Shown here one piece after another: positions 47,791 through 60,352 of a stretch of DNA of 64,000 bases. A program made the translations under genes and the position numbers. The notes under the pieces were generated by a model, which had not been told where the DNA came from, made no database searches, and saw nothing but the letters and a program-made list of their open reading frames with translations. The DNA comes from Oreohelix idahoensis (Eukaryota > Mollusca > Gastropoda > Stylommatophora > Oreohelicidae): positions 381,001-445,000 of the forward strand of contig JAMPIV010014129.1 of assembly GCA_024509875.1 (NCBI GenBank). Direction: 5' to 3'. Within the stretch, counting starts at the first letter, position 1. Each line of letters opens with the position of its first letter.

Positions 47791-49946
47791 TGTGGCGAGA
47801 GGTTTTTATTTGGCTTTATGATCAGTATAGTACTGACAATTACAGAAATAGAATTTCTGCAGAAAATGGTGAAGTCCCAGTGTCTTAGAGGACAACTGGT
47901 ATCACAACTTAGTTACGGCTGTGAATGATCTGATCTTGAAACAATAGTAGAGAGGAGACCGACATAAAGTGCCACCTCCGCTGTGTAACTAACTGTGATA
48001 TTAAGACAAGGAAACAGATTTTACTTAACAATGATAAAATTGACAAGTCTTCAAATACAATTTCCGTATTATTTATTTAGTATATACACTATCTACTCTT
48101 GTGCTGAAGGGTGAATGTTGAAAAATGGAATGTAATGGATTTGTAAGTTTACATATGATTCACATATATTTATATATATATTACAAGTCTTCCAATTATA
48201 GGAAACAAATTTATATCAGCTGTGCTGTTAATCACTTATAGTAAATGTATCAGCTGTGCTGTTAATTAAGTATATAACATTTATCAGCTATGTTGTTATT
48301 ATTGTCTCTTTCTACGCTAAATTACTTTCTCGTCACTGACACTAATTTTTGCTCACAATGCTGACAGAAATGGTACTAATGTGTACTCATCTCTTAGAAG
48401 TTCTTGGTTTGGTTGACACAAAACCGGCTGAAGATCGTTCCTTTAGCCCACCCAAGACTGAGGGGGACTAAAGATGTAGATTCTGTGCAATCTCTATGCT
48501 CCTGCGGAGTTCCAGGCAGCTGGACTGACGACCCACGATCTCAGTTTTTATGACACGAATAAAACTGGTAACAAGGAAAAATAGGGGCTAATTTCTGTCC
48601 TCAAGCCCACCTATTTCTATTGTATATGATATGAGCGTGTCTCAGTGTCTGCATGTAGGATGAATGACAACATGGCTCAGTATGATTTAGCAATAGCGAG
48701 ACAAGACAGGTGTCTACTTGCAAAACATTCTTTCTGATAAACTAATACATGAATACATTCAATAATATAAATTCAATGCATGAATACATTCAATAATATA
48801 AATATAAATTCAATACATGAATACATTCAATACATGAATACATCCAATAATATGTACACCTAGGTGTGATACAACCATTTTCTTCCCCCTATAATATACC
48901 AGGCTCTCTCTTACAAGTGCTATACTAGCTGGTAACATATATCCTAACAATATTGTTATGTTCTTATGATAGGAGTATATGAGACGAGGACTGTTTGGTG
49001 ATATATCAGGTGGGAGTTATATGGGACAATAGATTGGAGTTAGATGAGACAATAGATTGAGTCCTAACAAGGACTGTTTTGGTTATATTTCAGTTGGTTT
49101 TATCTCAGATAATAGACTGAAGTTATAGGAGACAATAGGGTGAGTCTTAACAAGGACTGTTGTGGTTATATTGCACTTGGTCTGAGATAATAGATTGAAG
49201 TAATAGGAGACAATAGGTTGAGTCCTAACAAGGACTGTTTTGGTTATATTGCAGTTTGGAGTTACCTGCGACAATAGACTGAAGTAATAGGAGACAATAG
49301 ATTGAAGTATGAGTCCTATTAGTCTTCGTCTATTCAATCATATTCGGAAATAAAATCATTATACCTAATTCCCCCAAGATACAATCAGTAAACTGATACG
49401 TTCATATTAAAACAATATATGTTAAGTATATATATATATATACAGGTGTATCTGCTGTAGGCCTATTTTCCTACCAGTTTATAGTAAATTTATATTTACC
49501 CTCCAAGATTTAAACAGGCCAGATTTTGACTCGGCTAGTGAAGCAGACTGCAGGTCAATGCCCTCAGGTAAGCAATAAATCAAGGGTGACAGCTTCTCTC
49601 CTCTTCAGTCGGTCGGTATCTCTGGCTTCGTGTCTGGTTGCGTGCCTTTGCATAAAATCTCGCCCGATTATATAGGTAGGTGAATGCTTAAGCAAAGCTT
49701 TTGGTTGGTTCCTGACGGAGCAAGCTGATTGGTTTCCTCCGGTTTAGTCTCATGCTCTGTACAGCCTAATTTTATTCAGTTTTCCTCCGCCATCTTGCGT
49801 GAACAAGATGGCCGCGGGCTTAAGTTTTTTCCTGGCGTAACTTCAGGTAATTTATTCCGGCTCAGCAACTGTGCGTTGATTGGCTGGGCTCTCGACATAG
49901 GGATTTAACAAAGTAGTGGGGTTACACACAACTCGTTTTCACGACA
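47791..49946 (+). repeat. solo LTR, copy B
   Basis: 2,156 bp, TGTGGCGAGAGG...TTTTCACGACA, with a perfect 5-bp target duplication ATGAA (47786-47790; 49947-49951). There is no internal region, so it is the product of LTR-LTR recombination. It carries the same internal tandem repeats as copy A (28-bp units near 48750-48840; AACAAGGACTGT units 48970-49260). A TATA-like GATTATATAGG lies near 49670. The small frame 49083-49337 is a translation of the tandem repeats. Confidence 0.88.
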
Positions 49947-49951
49947 ATGAA

Positions 49952-50430
49952 CAGGGCAGAATAATCCTTAAAAAATACACATCACATTAGAAAATGATTT
50001 GGGAACATAAATAAATTAGGGTTGTATATAACCTGCACTCATGATGTATTTAAAAGTATGCGATTGTATGAATATGGACTAAGCGTGCTTTTTAGGTCGT
50101 GTGGAAGATTGTTCCACAGATTAGCAGCAGAAAATGCTAAACTTTTCTTGAATAAGTCAAGCCTTGGCTTGGGCACGTGTAATATGTTTAAGCGTTGGCT
50201 GTGTCTTCCGTAGTATTTGAAAATAGGCCACAGGTACGTTGGAGCATTCTGATATGATTTTGTGAATGAATTTGGCTTTGTTGAAGAGTAAGCGCTTTCT
50301 TAGAGGCAATGTGTTAAGATGTTTATGTAGATCTACTAAGTGTGTTAGGTGTTTGTCAGAAACTAGGCGCACAGCATGTTTTTGTAATAATGGAGTCTCT
50401 TTGTGTTGGACATGGAGCAGCAATCCCAGA
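49952..50430 (-). mobile_element. LINE C-terminal fragment (CR1/L2-like)
   Basis: The minus frame 50157-50423 plus its continuation to about 50025 encodes LLQKHAVRLVSDKHLTHLVD, LPLRKRLLFNKAKFIHKI and, further on, LFKKSLAFSAANLWNNLP, the standard C-terminal region after the RT of CR1/L2-like LINEs (LQKRAARII... F..AKLWNSLP). The 3' untranslated end adjoins solo LTR B, which inserted into it. Confidence 0.8.
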
Positions 50431-50439
50431 TTGTGGGGA

Positions 50440-50640
50440 AATCAGAGGCTTGTAAACAACAGATAACTAATATACATAAAGGCACTCGTGAGAAATAAAG
50501 AAGTAGACAACTAGACGAAAGAAAAACAACAGATGTGGTAGGCTTACCGGAGACTAGAACTCAGGACCATCCGAACGACAACACCGCCTCGCTACGGGCG
50601 TGCATCGTGACTATCCCTACGAAATATACACCACCAGTCC
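50440..50640 (-). repeat. possible tRNA-derived SINE fragment
   Basis: The reverse complement has TAGCGAGGCGGTGTTGTCGT (A-box-like) and GGTCCTGAGTTCTAGTC (B-box-like). Only one copy is seen. Confidence 0.35.
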
Positions 50641-50869
50641 ATCTCAGGTTTCTCTCGTCACAATAAGTTTATTTTTCAATTCTTCTATTTTTTTTCACAG
50701 CAGACATGTCAATACGTTATTTTATTAACTATTTACATAATCCTAATTTATTTCTCCATTCAAGCACAGATCCTTATTTTTAGTTCTCCACCGAGGTAGG
50801 AATTTTTATGTAAGATCGCAAATTTTCTAATTAAACGGCACGTATCAAAACCTGATTGGTACATGGTAA
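50641..50869. other. unassigned AT-rich sequence
   Basis: Nothing recognised. Confidence 0.3.
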
Positions 50870-51660
50870 ATGTCGAGTGAGTCATAGACAATCAGTAAAC
50901 AAGTAGGGAAGGCACTAGAGGCCACAGAGATGTGGTTTTACAGAAGACTGTTAAAAATACCATGGACAGCCAAAACGAGTAATGAGGATGTCCTGAAAGA
51001 GGGCAAAGCGCAAAAGGAAACTTATTTCACAAGTTAGAAAGAAGCAATCTACTTTTTTGGGCATGTTATGAGAAGAGGAAAGTTGGAATATATCGTAAAA
51101 CCAGGTGAGATTGAAGGAAAAAGATACAGGGGAAGACAAAGAGAGCAAATACTGGACAGTTTGACATCGAGGCGTGGAATGAGGTCAACAACAGAATTGC
51201 TGATAAATATATATATTTAAATATATAAAATCCCAGCTTTTTCTGTCAGTGCGTAACGCTAAGGGAGGCAACATTGGTTGAAAGTTAGACATTAATTGTA
51301 TTGTTTCCCTTATATGTACTCTCCCGAAAATAGTAACACTTATCAAAGAAGAATGCGCAAATGACGGTGTGCACAAAAATATATTTAAAGAATGTGTGAT
51401 CCCGTATACACACATTGGGATCCTCGCTGCTGCTACGTAGTTCGTGTGCTGTGGTGATGCACAGTGGTTTTTTAAAAATACTTTTGAATAAGTAAAACTG
51501 CCGTTAGGTATTGGTGCTTTTGGAAAAGTGAAAATGCCGTTAGGTATTGCTGATCTTGAATTTAATGCCAGTCTTATGACGGGCTTTTACACTAGTTGAT
51601 AAATAGTACTGAAGACAGGAAGTTATGGCGAGGCATGATCTCCTACCCCTTTAGGCACGG
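50870..51660 (+). mobile_element. decayed LINE C-terminal fragment, interrupted
   Basis: Encodes (with frame breaks) LEATEMWFYRRLLKIPWTAKT, SNEDVL, LFWACYEKRKVG-like pieces and a GRQREQILD-like stretch, the C-terminal part of an RTE/CR1-like LINE. Relatives are at 24106-24460 and 26590-26860. A 388-bp insert splits it at 51209-51596. It ends around GGCACGGTACTTGAAGAAGAA. Confidence 0.65.
51209..51596 (+). mobile_element. 388-bp insertion with 8-bp duplication in a LINE
   Basis: Flanked by TGATAAAT at 51201-51208 and 51597-51604. It starts ATATATATTTAAATATAT, contains two direct copies of GCCGTTAGGTATTG (about 51500 and 51535), and ends TTTTACACTAGT. No inverted termini are visible. The CTAG end is Helitron-like, but Helitrons leave no duplication. 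Unclassified. Confidence 0.6.
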
Positions 51661-51689
51661 TACTTGAAGAAGAAATGTCTGTCGCTCTT

Positions 51690-51944
51690 CAAAGGTCAAG
51701 GTAGTCACATAGCAGATACTGCCGTAGAGGAGTGAAGTGTTAATGACTTCACTATACTAGGACCAGCTTCGAGGGGTAGGCTGATCAGTTCTTATCCTCG
51801 CTGCTTTTGCCTTCCCTAACTCAAGAGCAGAGCCAGGTACCCATTTACAGCTGGGTAGATTGGAGCGTGACGCAACCATTTTTCGAGGCCAGTATTTTTG
51901 CTGCAAGAGACCAGCGCTCTAACCACTCTGCCAATTGGACATCC
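51690..51944 (-). repeat. SINE-1, reverse-oriented, with 11-bp target duplication
   Basis: Flanked by CTGTCGCTCTT (51679-51689; 51945-51955). The reverse complement reads TTGGCAGAGTGGTTAGAGCG, CTACCCAGCTGTAAATGGGT, GAGTTAGGGAAGG, and CACTTCACTCCTCTACGGCA, as in the copy at 27240. Confidence 0.9.
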
Positions 51945-51955
51945 CTGTCGCTCTT

Positions 51956-52426
51956 AAGACGGACTAAAATGTCAGCACGGCTCTCCAGGTTTAACATTTG
52001 TTAAATGTGTTTTTCTTCCACGAAACAAATATAGCAAGCTGTGTTTGGCCCAGACCTGGTATTCTCTGTGTGATAACGACCAGGTAGCTGATGATGAGAT
52101 GAAAGATATGAGCGAAGATGAGCAGAAAAAGAAATTGCGCCATTAGAGATAGTGCGTCTCGTCTGACAAAGATGGTTTCGCCGCATGTGACTTTATGAGC
52201 TCTAATGCGGTATCTTGAAAATAGGAATCCCTGGAAGAGCGCATGAAATTGTGATCTCGCTGTATACCGGTATGTAATCGAGCAGCCCATTTTCGTGCTC
52301 CCTGGGGGTGCCAGATTACAGCGGACCATTTGAGACCCACTGGGAAAAGATATCATTATCCTTCAGCTGCCAAAGGAACACGAGTATTCAACACATTAAT
52401 GCCAACCAGTTTTTTGCAGGGCAAGG
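51956..52426. other. unassigned sequence
   Basis: Overlapping small frames on the minus strand (51991-52356, 52143-52340) have no recognisable similarity. Confidence 0.35.
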
Positions 52427-52641
52427 GAGTTGGAGTCGTGGAGTCGGTCGTTTTTTAGTGGAGTCGGTCGTTTTTTTAGTGGAGTCGGTCGTTTTTTAGT
52501 GGAGTCGAAGTCGGCAAAAGAAGTCTAGACTCCTACTCCGAATGTTATGCCATAGGACTAATAAAAAAAAGCCTGTAGTCAGAGTCGGACTTATAAAATT
52601 TTAGGAGTCGGAAAAAATTTTTTTGACCGACTCCACAACAT
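52427..52641. repeat. MITE-like GGAGTCGG element
   Basis: Left end GTTGGAGTCGTGGAGTCGGTC, right end the reverse complement of GTTGTGGAGTCGGTC, with three roughly 21-bp tandem copies of GTGGAGTCGGTCGTTTTTTA (52436-52500). Small palindromic non-autonomous element; family not identified. Confidence 0.55.
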
Positions 52642-52744
52642 TGTTTTTTTTTTTTTTGTTCAAGAATACATGGGCCATTAATATCTACACAATATGAACA
52701 CTGATGTGAAGTTTTTGTTGTTGTTTTTTTTTTTAAATTAAAGT

Positions 52745-52815
52745 TTTTCCAAGGCGTGCCACGTTTAATCTAGAAAGAAGGTCCGTCGGTTATATAAAAA
52801 GACTGTGTAGTCTGG
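52745..52815 (-). repeat. R95 short interspersed repeat, diverged copy
   Basis: Reverse complement: GTCTTTTTATATAACCGACG, GACCTTCTTTCTAG, GGCACGCCTTGG. The central TTGGACATGCGCCC part is missing. Confidence 0.5.
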
Positions 52816-53857
52816 TGGTATTAATGTGTAGAGTTCATGGTTTTGTTAGCGTAAATTTAACACGTAACAATGGTTGATTTGTTTTAGTTAGCCTGACAGC
52901 GGATCCTTAATAATGACGCTTTGTTCTTTGTTTTTTTATAGTCAAATGTGCAGTTACTTTTCATCACGATCACCTTTCAACTTCCAAGGAGCATAGGCCT
53001 TCAACAAACGAATGTCAACTCTTTCTGTCCGGTGCTGTGACGGTATTGCCTCCCCTGCTTTGCAGTAGTAGTCCAACAGTGGCCAAAACACAAGAGTATC
53101 TAATATGGGTTTCAAATGTATCTACCTTCGCGCAAGATTACTCTTGGCAGAGATGTAGATAGAAGGGTGATGACACTTCTATTACAAAGGGAGTCTTCAC
53201 AAGATATTCAGAATAAGCGAGAACAATACTGCTTTGGCTGAGTATGTTAACTCTGTAATTCTGCCGACGCTTTTGTGAAGGATTTAAGCACTTATTACTT
53301 TCAGCTCGTTTAAGCCCCCACCGCTGATTTACTCAGTGGAATTCTATTATTCTAGTATAGCTCTGTTTAGAGTGTGTGTAGTAATTTGACTGAGACAAAC
53401 ATGCAGTAACTTTAAAATGATTAAATCGAAGTAAAATTTGTAACATTACAAATAACAAAATTTAATAATCACTTTAGGTTTTAACAGTTGGAAATAATTT
53501 GAATAGTTATGGATCAAGAAAAGTTATCATCACAGTCTTTAGGGAATGTGAGATATTAAAAGAAGTTCAAGTGGCAGCATATATTTGAACTTAGCTGCCA
53601 ATGACAGTTCTGCTCCTTCTTATGAGTTGGTTCTTTTCACTATGCTCCCGCTCGTCTCTGATCAAGGTTGTCGGGGGTAGCTCGTTTCCCAGAAACGCCA
53701 AGGAGAGTCTACCGCGTGCGTCCTTCGTCGTAAAGCTTAGGCCATGGTTCCCTTCTTGTTCCAGAGATAGTTCTTTCTGCTGGTACCACCAATAACTGTG
53801 GTAAAGAATAGAACGAAACGCTCTTCTGAGTATGGCGTTTTCCACCCCATAGTTATG
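52816..53857. other. unassigned sequence
   Basis: 52975-53010 is the recurring AAGGAGCATAGGCCTTCAACAAA fragment. Frames at 53591-53922 overlap on both strands and are not credible. Confidence 0.35.
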
Positions 53858-55686
53858 ATGGCGGAGGAAAACTGAATAAAATTAGGCTGTACAGAGCATG
53901 AGACTAAACCGGAGGAAACCAATCAGCTTGCTCCGTCAGGAACCAACCAAAAGCTTTGCTTAAGCATTCACCTACCTATATAATCGGGCGAGATTTTATG
54001 CAAAGGCACGCAACCAGACACGAAGCCAGAGATACCGACCGACTGAAGAGGAGAGAAGCTGTCACCCTTGATTTATTGCTTACCTGAGGGCATTGACCTG
54101 CAGTCTGCTTCACTAGTCGAGTCAAAATCTGGCCTGTTTAAATCTTGGAGGGTAAATATAAATTTACTATAAACTGGTAGGAAAATAGGCCTACAGCAGA
54201 TACACCTGTATATATATATATATATATATATACTTAACATATATTGTTTTAATATGAACGTTTCAGTTTACTGATTGTATCTTGGGGGAATTAGGTATAA
54301 TGATTTTATTTCCTAATATGATTGAATAGACGAAGACTAATAGGACTCATACTTCAATCTATTGTCTCCTATAACTTCAGTCTATTGTCGCAGGTAACTC
54401 CAAACTGCAATATAACCAAAACAGTCCTTGTTAGGACTCAACCTATTGTCTCCTATTACTTCAATCTATTATCTCAGACCAAGTGCAATATAACCACAAC
54501 AGTCCTTGTTAAGACTCACCCTATTGTCTCCTATAACTTCAGTCTATTATCTGAGATAAAACCAACTGAAATATAACCAAAACAGTCCTTGTTAGGACTC
54601 AATCTATTGTCTCATCTAACTCCAATCTATTGTCCCATATAACTCCCACCTGATATATCACCAAACAGTCCTCGTCTCATATACTCCTATCATAAGAACA
54701 TAACAATATTGTTAGGATATATGTTACCAGCTAGTATAGCACTTGTCAGAGAGAGCCTGGTATATTATAGGGGGAAGAAAATGGTTGTATCACACCTAGG
54801 TGTACATATTATTGGATGTATTCATGTATTGAATGTATTCATGTATTGAATTTATATTATTGAATGTATTCATGCATTGAATTTATATTATTGAATGTAT
54901 TCATGTATTAGTTTATCAGAAAGAATGTTTTGCAAGTAGACACCTGTCTTGTCTCGCTATTGCTAAATCATACTGAGCCATGTTGTCATTCATCCTACAT
55001 GCAGACACTGAGACACGCTCATATCATATACAATAGAAATAGGTGGGCTTGAGGACAGAAATTAGCCCCTATTTTTCCTTGTTCCAGGTTTTATTCGTGT
55101 CATAAAAACTGAGATCGTGGGTCGTCAGTCCAGCTGCCTGGAACTCCGCAGGAGCATAGAGATTGCACAGAATCTACATCTTTAGTCCCCCTCAGTCTTG
55201 GGTGGGCTAAAGGAACGATCTTCAGCCGGTTTTGTGTCAACCAAACCAAGAACTTCTAAGAGATGAGTACACATTAGTACCATTTCTGTCAGCATTGTGA
55301 GCAAAAATTAGTGTCAGTGACGAGAAAGTAATTTAGCGTAGAAAGAGACAATAATAACAACATAGCTGATAAATGTTATATACTTAATTAACAGCACAGC
55401 TGATACATTTACTATAAGTGATTAACAGCACAGCTGATATAAATTTGTTTCCTATAATTGGAAGACTTGTAATATATATATAAATATATGTGAATCATAT
55501 GTAAACTTACAAATCCATTACATTTCATTTTTCAACATTCACCCTTCAGCACAAGAGTAGATAGTGTATATACTAAATAAATAATACGGAAATTGTATTT
55601 GAAGACTTGTCAATTTTATCATTGTTAAGTAAAATCTGTTTCCTTGTCTTAATATCACAGTTAGTTACACAGCGGAGGTGGCACTT
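53858..55686 (-). repeat. inverted near-identical partial copy of solo LTR B
   Basis: The reverse complement aligns with 47967-49795 almost base for base, including the tandem AACAAGGACTGT repeats. Neither LTR end is included. The spacer is about 4.06 kb. This is a large inverted repeat rather than a separate LTR insertion. Confidence 0.9.
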
Positions 55687-56219
55687 CCCATACCACCATC
55701 CCAATTATTCAGACTTAACCCTCGATGAGAATTAAATTTAATTTTCTTTACATTTAAATAGAATAGCTTTCATAGTTACTTTATATTTAAATGAAAAGGT
55801 TAATAATACAGATAAAGTCTGTTTACATATACATCTCCACTGATTGAAAAGTGTTCACAATATAAATTGAATATGTTTTCATTTATGCTTTACACTGATT
55901 GAAAAGTTTGAAACTTCCATTACTTTAAAATGAATATTTTCACATAGACATTTACACTGGTGTAAAGCTTGAAAACTTACATTAATTTTAAAGTTACTAT
56001 GTTTATGGGGATGTTTACACTGCTTTGAAAATGTAAGTATTATACTTAGAATGTACATCATTTCTTTCATCTTGCCCTCTCTGCTCCATAGGGAATCTGG
56101 AACTAATTTATGCCTTTAGTTCTCTGTACGAAATAACTATACGCCAATCCTGGCTACAGAAATTGCTCAGTAAATAGAAATAGATTTCTACGAATGAGAT
56201 GGTAGAAATTTATAGAGGC
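55687..56219. other. unassigned AT-rich sequence
   Basis: Repeated words AAnTTGAAAACTT and TTTACACTG recur every 60-70 bp between 55800 and 56040, a weak degenerate tandem repeat. No gene. Confidence 0.4.
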
Positions 56220-57640
56220 TGTCCCGGAAATTGAGAATCTCTCTCTCTTTCCGCCTATCTTCTACAACAGATCCAGAGGAGTCAGACAGTCTATAAAAAT
56301 TATGTATACATTAATATATCTCTATCCACTCACGTGCCCGCACATACAAGTGACGACAGTTAGACACACAGACGTGGGAAAACTATAACAAGGATTATAT
56401 AGATATTATGGGAACGAACTGACCACCACACTGAAATAAATGTAGGTATAGTTTAATTATCATAGTAAACTTACATCACAACATATAAAATACATCAAAA
56501 ACATGTACACATAGTCATAAAAATCAAGGAATGCTACAATAGTGATAGACCCGTTTGTATGGTCCTTCCCCTGGATATATATAGCTCACAATCCCGTTAG
56601 AAGAAAGTGATAACCCCAAAGAGTTACAGATACATATGATTGAGTCTATGGTTTCCTCCCTTTTAAGGTATGGACAGACTTGATACTCTGCTTTATTCTA
56701 AGGGAAAATATTGTTAGCAATAACTTGCATAAAGGAAGCTACAACGTGGGTGACTCAACAAAGAACATCCTTCAGTCTACTTTCACTCGGTTCTTTCATC
56801 AGGGCCCTGACTCGCACAACCTTACCTAAACTCGTGCTGTTGTTCACCGTCTGGCGCAAACTTCGGGACACTCACACACTTTTTATCTGTTTCTGTCGTT
56901 TAATGAAGCGGATCCCAGCTCTGCAGATTTGTTTGTTGGTTTCATCAAAATGGATCCGGGGAGCGTCTGCTTCATGCGATAGTTATTCCAGACTAAAGTT
57001 AGGGTCACTTGACTCATGAGGTAAGAATTAGGCTTAAGCGGTCACACAGTGTCAGAACACGAGGTTTCCCGTAATTAGGGAGATGACCGGTGGACAACTT
57101 CTCTCAACAGATAATCTAGGTTCACCACACACTTTGTCAACATTGTCGGAAAGTTAATGTTTTAGATTTCTGTAATTATTCTCGCCACAAAGTAGCCTCA
57201 ACACAGAGTTCGAGGAGAATATGATCTGCCTCAAAGGCCCAGTATAAACAGTTATTCTTTTAAAAAAAAACTGTTAGTGGGATTGGTATTCTGTCTATCT
57301 CTGAAGGCACACGCACTGTCAGACAGGTGGTACTTGAAAAAAACCCACGTGGTTAAAGATATAAAATATTTATGTTTCTCACAGGTATGTCTCTGTACTA
57401 AACGCCGGCAAAATTTGGGTTACCCCAGTATTCACTCAACACAGAACTACAGGTGGTCGCACAACTTTAGAATCATACGCTGATATATTTATTGAAGTCT
57501 AGAAGTTCGACAAATTGTCGAAACAAACTGAGAAACTCGCTAACAGCTTATTCTATTCGCGAGCAACCTGTCTACTGCGAATTTTGAGGACTGAAAGAAA
57601 ATAAAGTTTAACATTCTGGTTATATCTATTACCAGACAAA
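56220..57640 (-). repeat. diverged element-3-type LTR (older insertion)
   Basis: The reverse complement follows the element 3 LTR in order: CAGTAGACAGGTTGCTCGCG ... CTGTTAGCGA, CAGTTTGTTTCGACAATTTGTCGAACTTCTAGACTTC, then near the other end TTATAGTTTTCCCACGTCTGTGTGT, and TGTAGAAGATAGGC...GAGAGAGA. Indels and substitutions are frequent. No internal region is seen. The plus frame 56711-57019 is not conserved in the intact LTRs. Confidence 0.65.
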
Positions 57641-59289
57641 GGGGTCCCAACTTATTTCATGTGGCGAAAATACTAGACGGTAGAATGCGTATCCCAGTAT
57701 GAGAAAGAAAGCGGGTAAACGTTAGAATGAGAAAATAGTAATGTTTATAGTCGCAAACGTACGAATGCGAAAAACACAGGAAAAGGATAAAAGAGCGATA
57801 ATAAAATAGAGGACACGGGTATAGAAAGAAGAGAAAAATAGAAAATTTATTGCTCACAATCTCTACGTGACAATCATGCCAGGTGGGTGTGATATTTGCA
57901 AAATAGTCCCACGTGAAAAAAGGTGCGTGCCTGCAAAGGTCACGTATTACCATATATGGACATCAGATGCCTTGCATACACTCTCACAGGCAGATTCGGA
58001 AGACACACATGACAACATTGGTAAGCTGTAATACTTATTACTTTATTAGAAAGTAATGTTGTCATAACAAGTCGGCCCGGAAGCGATTATGTCACACTTG
58101 TCTGCCCACATGTGTCACACAGACAGTAATCTTGTTACCTGTCGTATAAGTACGCAAAAACTCCGTGTCTGCCCATCTGGGTTACCAAACGAGTCATCTT
58201 ATGACCGGTTCAATCTAAACACGCCGGCGCTCATCTTATCTCAGCTGCTCACCGCAAGCTAGTATGACCGGTTAACAAACAGTTGACATCACCAAGAGGA
58301 GTGTCGAATGATTTAATAAAATCAAATATCTGCTACTTAGCAGAAAATTAGCGAAGAAAGGAAGAAAGAAATATAGAAAATTGCGATAAATGACAGCACA
58401 TAATAAAAATCAGTACCACAAATGTACCGATAGTGCCGGAGAAAAACAAAGATCAATAGGGGCCGCCCCGTTTTGTCACAGGTGCCATCAGCGGTTACTT
58501 TTGTATCATACTTTTTTTCTTTACTGCTTATTTCTTCTTATTTGTTACGGGAGGCTGGTAACATTTGTGAATGTAGTGTATTAACATAACTTGAACTGGA
58601 ACGTGAAATGAAGTGATTTCTGTCCATACTTTTCAATATATTTATTGACAATACGTTACAAGAAAAAGAAGCTCCATAGTTTTCATAAATCAGCAGATCA
58701 TTTGCTAAAATGATAGACAATGTTCTGTCTGTCCTTCGTCTCGACCACTGTATGTACCGGCATAACTGGCCGTCATAGAATAACAGAGTCCATGCATATA
58801 ATAAAATGTTACCTCGTCTTAAAACTTGACGGAATCATAATAGAGATGTACTCTATAATGTTAATGGACATTACAGTCCTGAATAAAGCTGCAGTCGTCA
58901 GCTAATCAATATATTTTCTGCGGACATTAATACATATATCTGGAGCTTGAGAACACATCCTCTCTCATCGATGGACACAAGCGAAATAGACTGCAATTTA
59001 ACGGTCAGCCTCCAAAGAAGACGATTGCTTACGTCACTTGGTTACCATACCGTTATATCGTTAGCAAATGTTGCGTCGTTCAATAATAGTGTTGATGCTT
59101 GGCACTTGGTCATTCTCTGCAACGTCACCCAGGACTGAACATGAAGTCATTACGGAGTAATGGTCATGCGTCACGTGACCTGGGCACAAAACAATAGGAA
59201 ACCAATCGACAGGTAGCTAACCTCTACAATAGACAACGCCAACTGAGCCAGCAGTGTGCTCTACACCTTGAAAGAGTTGATTTGTACTT
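57641..59289. other. unassigned sequence
   Basis: Only short unrelated frames on both strands. Confidence 0.35.
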
Positions 59290-59560
59290 CTAATGGGGTG
59301 TTTGGCATGTCTGCAATCTCCTTACTGTCTTTTCTTCTGTTCCGTCGCGTTCCTTCTGAAGCATGGCGCTACCACTGCAGCTGGTCATCTTGTAGAAAGC
59401 ATACATCAAAGCATTCATGTGTTCTTTCAGCAGTCGCTGTTTCACGTTATGTGGTTGTCAGCCTCAAGCGCAACCTCATCTTAGTTGCCTATAACGATTT
59501 GTATGACGTATCAGTAATCATATTTTTTCACTGTCTCCCTAGGTAGGGACTCAGGGGAGC
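59290..59560 (+). repeat. old interspersed repeat, second copy
   Basis: Relative of 30815-31140 (GAAGCATGGCGCTACCACTGCAGC, CATTCATGTG, TTATGTGGTTGTCAGCC). The frames 59256-59546 and 59293-59484 are not supported. Confidence 0.5.
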
Positions 59561-60165
59561 TACTCCACGGGTTTCTGCCTCTTCTTTTAAGAAATTTACG
59601 CCCATTACTGAGCGTCTATTTAACTGTTAAAACATTTCTGTACTAGCTGGTATAGTGTTAAGTCGAACTGCCTGTTTTTGTTTAGAGTTTCGCCGTATAT
59701 TTAATGGGTACCGTTCAGTGTTTGATCAGGTGCTTACCGTAACGCTATTCACTGTTAGCTTCTCCACTGGTGGGGCCATAAACGTCATCTCTGTTATTTG
59801 AACAAACTGCAACTAATGTCAGAAGCGTGAATTATTTCTGAGGTGAGGTGGATCAGAGAGCCGAGTGGACGTAACGCAGCCACCACCCTTCCATCATAAA
59901 TTGGCGTCATTAAAAGCATTCTGACCGATGTCATCGCTTCACCAAACACACGTGCGCACACACGTGCGCGTGCATGTTTTATATAGGTGTGTACTTTTTT
60001 TTTAAGTCTCTGTACTTTTCTCCTGGAATGTTTCTACATCATTAAACTGTCTTTGATTTTGTCATAAAAGTTTTCCTTTTTTTTTAATTTTTATTAAGAT
60101 AGTATTCCCGTCCGAGATTAAATATTTGAGAAGAGCTATCAATGTTACCAGGAGAGACAGAAAGA
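59561..60165. other. unassigned sequence
   Basis: No gene. A short palindromic run CACACGTGCGCACACACGTGCGCGTG lies at 59947-59972. Confidence 0.35.
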
Positions 60166-60352
60166 GGTCGTGCACATATGACGTCACGCAGTGAGGGGGA
60201 GGGGGTCAAAATTTTGTGACGTTGTGTGACGATCGGGGTGGGAGGGTGGTCAAAATTGTGTGGCGAAATGTGACGCGCGGGGGGGTGGAGGGGGGGGGGG
60301 GAGAGAGAATTGAAAAATTGTCAAAATTGCGTGACTTCATATGTGGACGACC
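60166..60352. repeat. 187-bp MITE with 25-bp inverted termini
   Basis: Left terminus GGTCGTGCACATATGACGTCACGCA (60166-60190) matches the reverse complement of 60328-60352 at 23 of 25 positions. The interior has three GTCAAAATT(TT)GTG units and a G-rich stretch (60278-60300). No coding capacity. Confidence 0.8.

Noticed and set aside
49083..49337. 84-residue frame MNRRRLIGL..., present again at 54322-54576
   Set aside because: It is a reading of the AACAAGGACTGT tandem repeats in solo LTR B and its inverted copy; recurrence reflects DNA duplication, not protein conservation.
56711..57019. 102-residue frame
   Set aside because: Lies in a decayed LTR; the frame is not kept in the intact LTRs of element 3.
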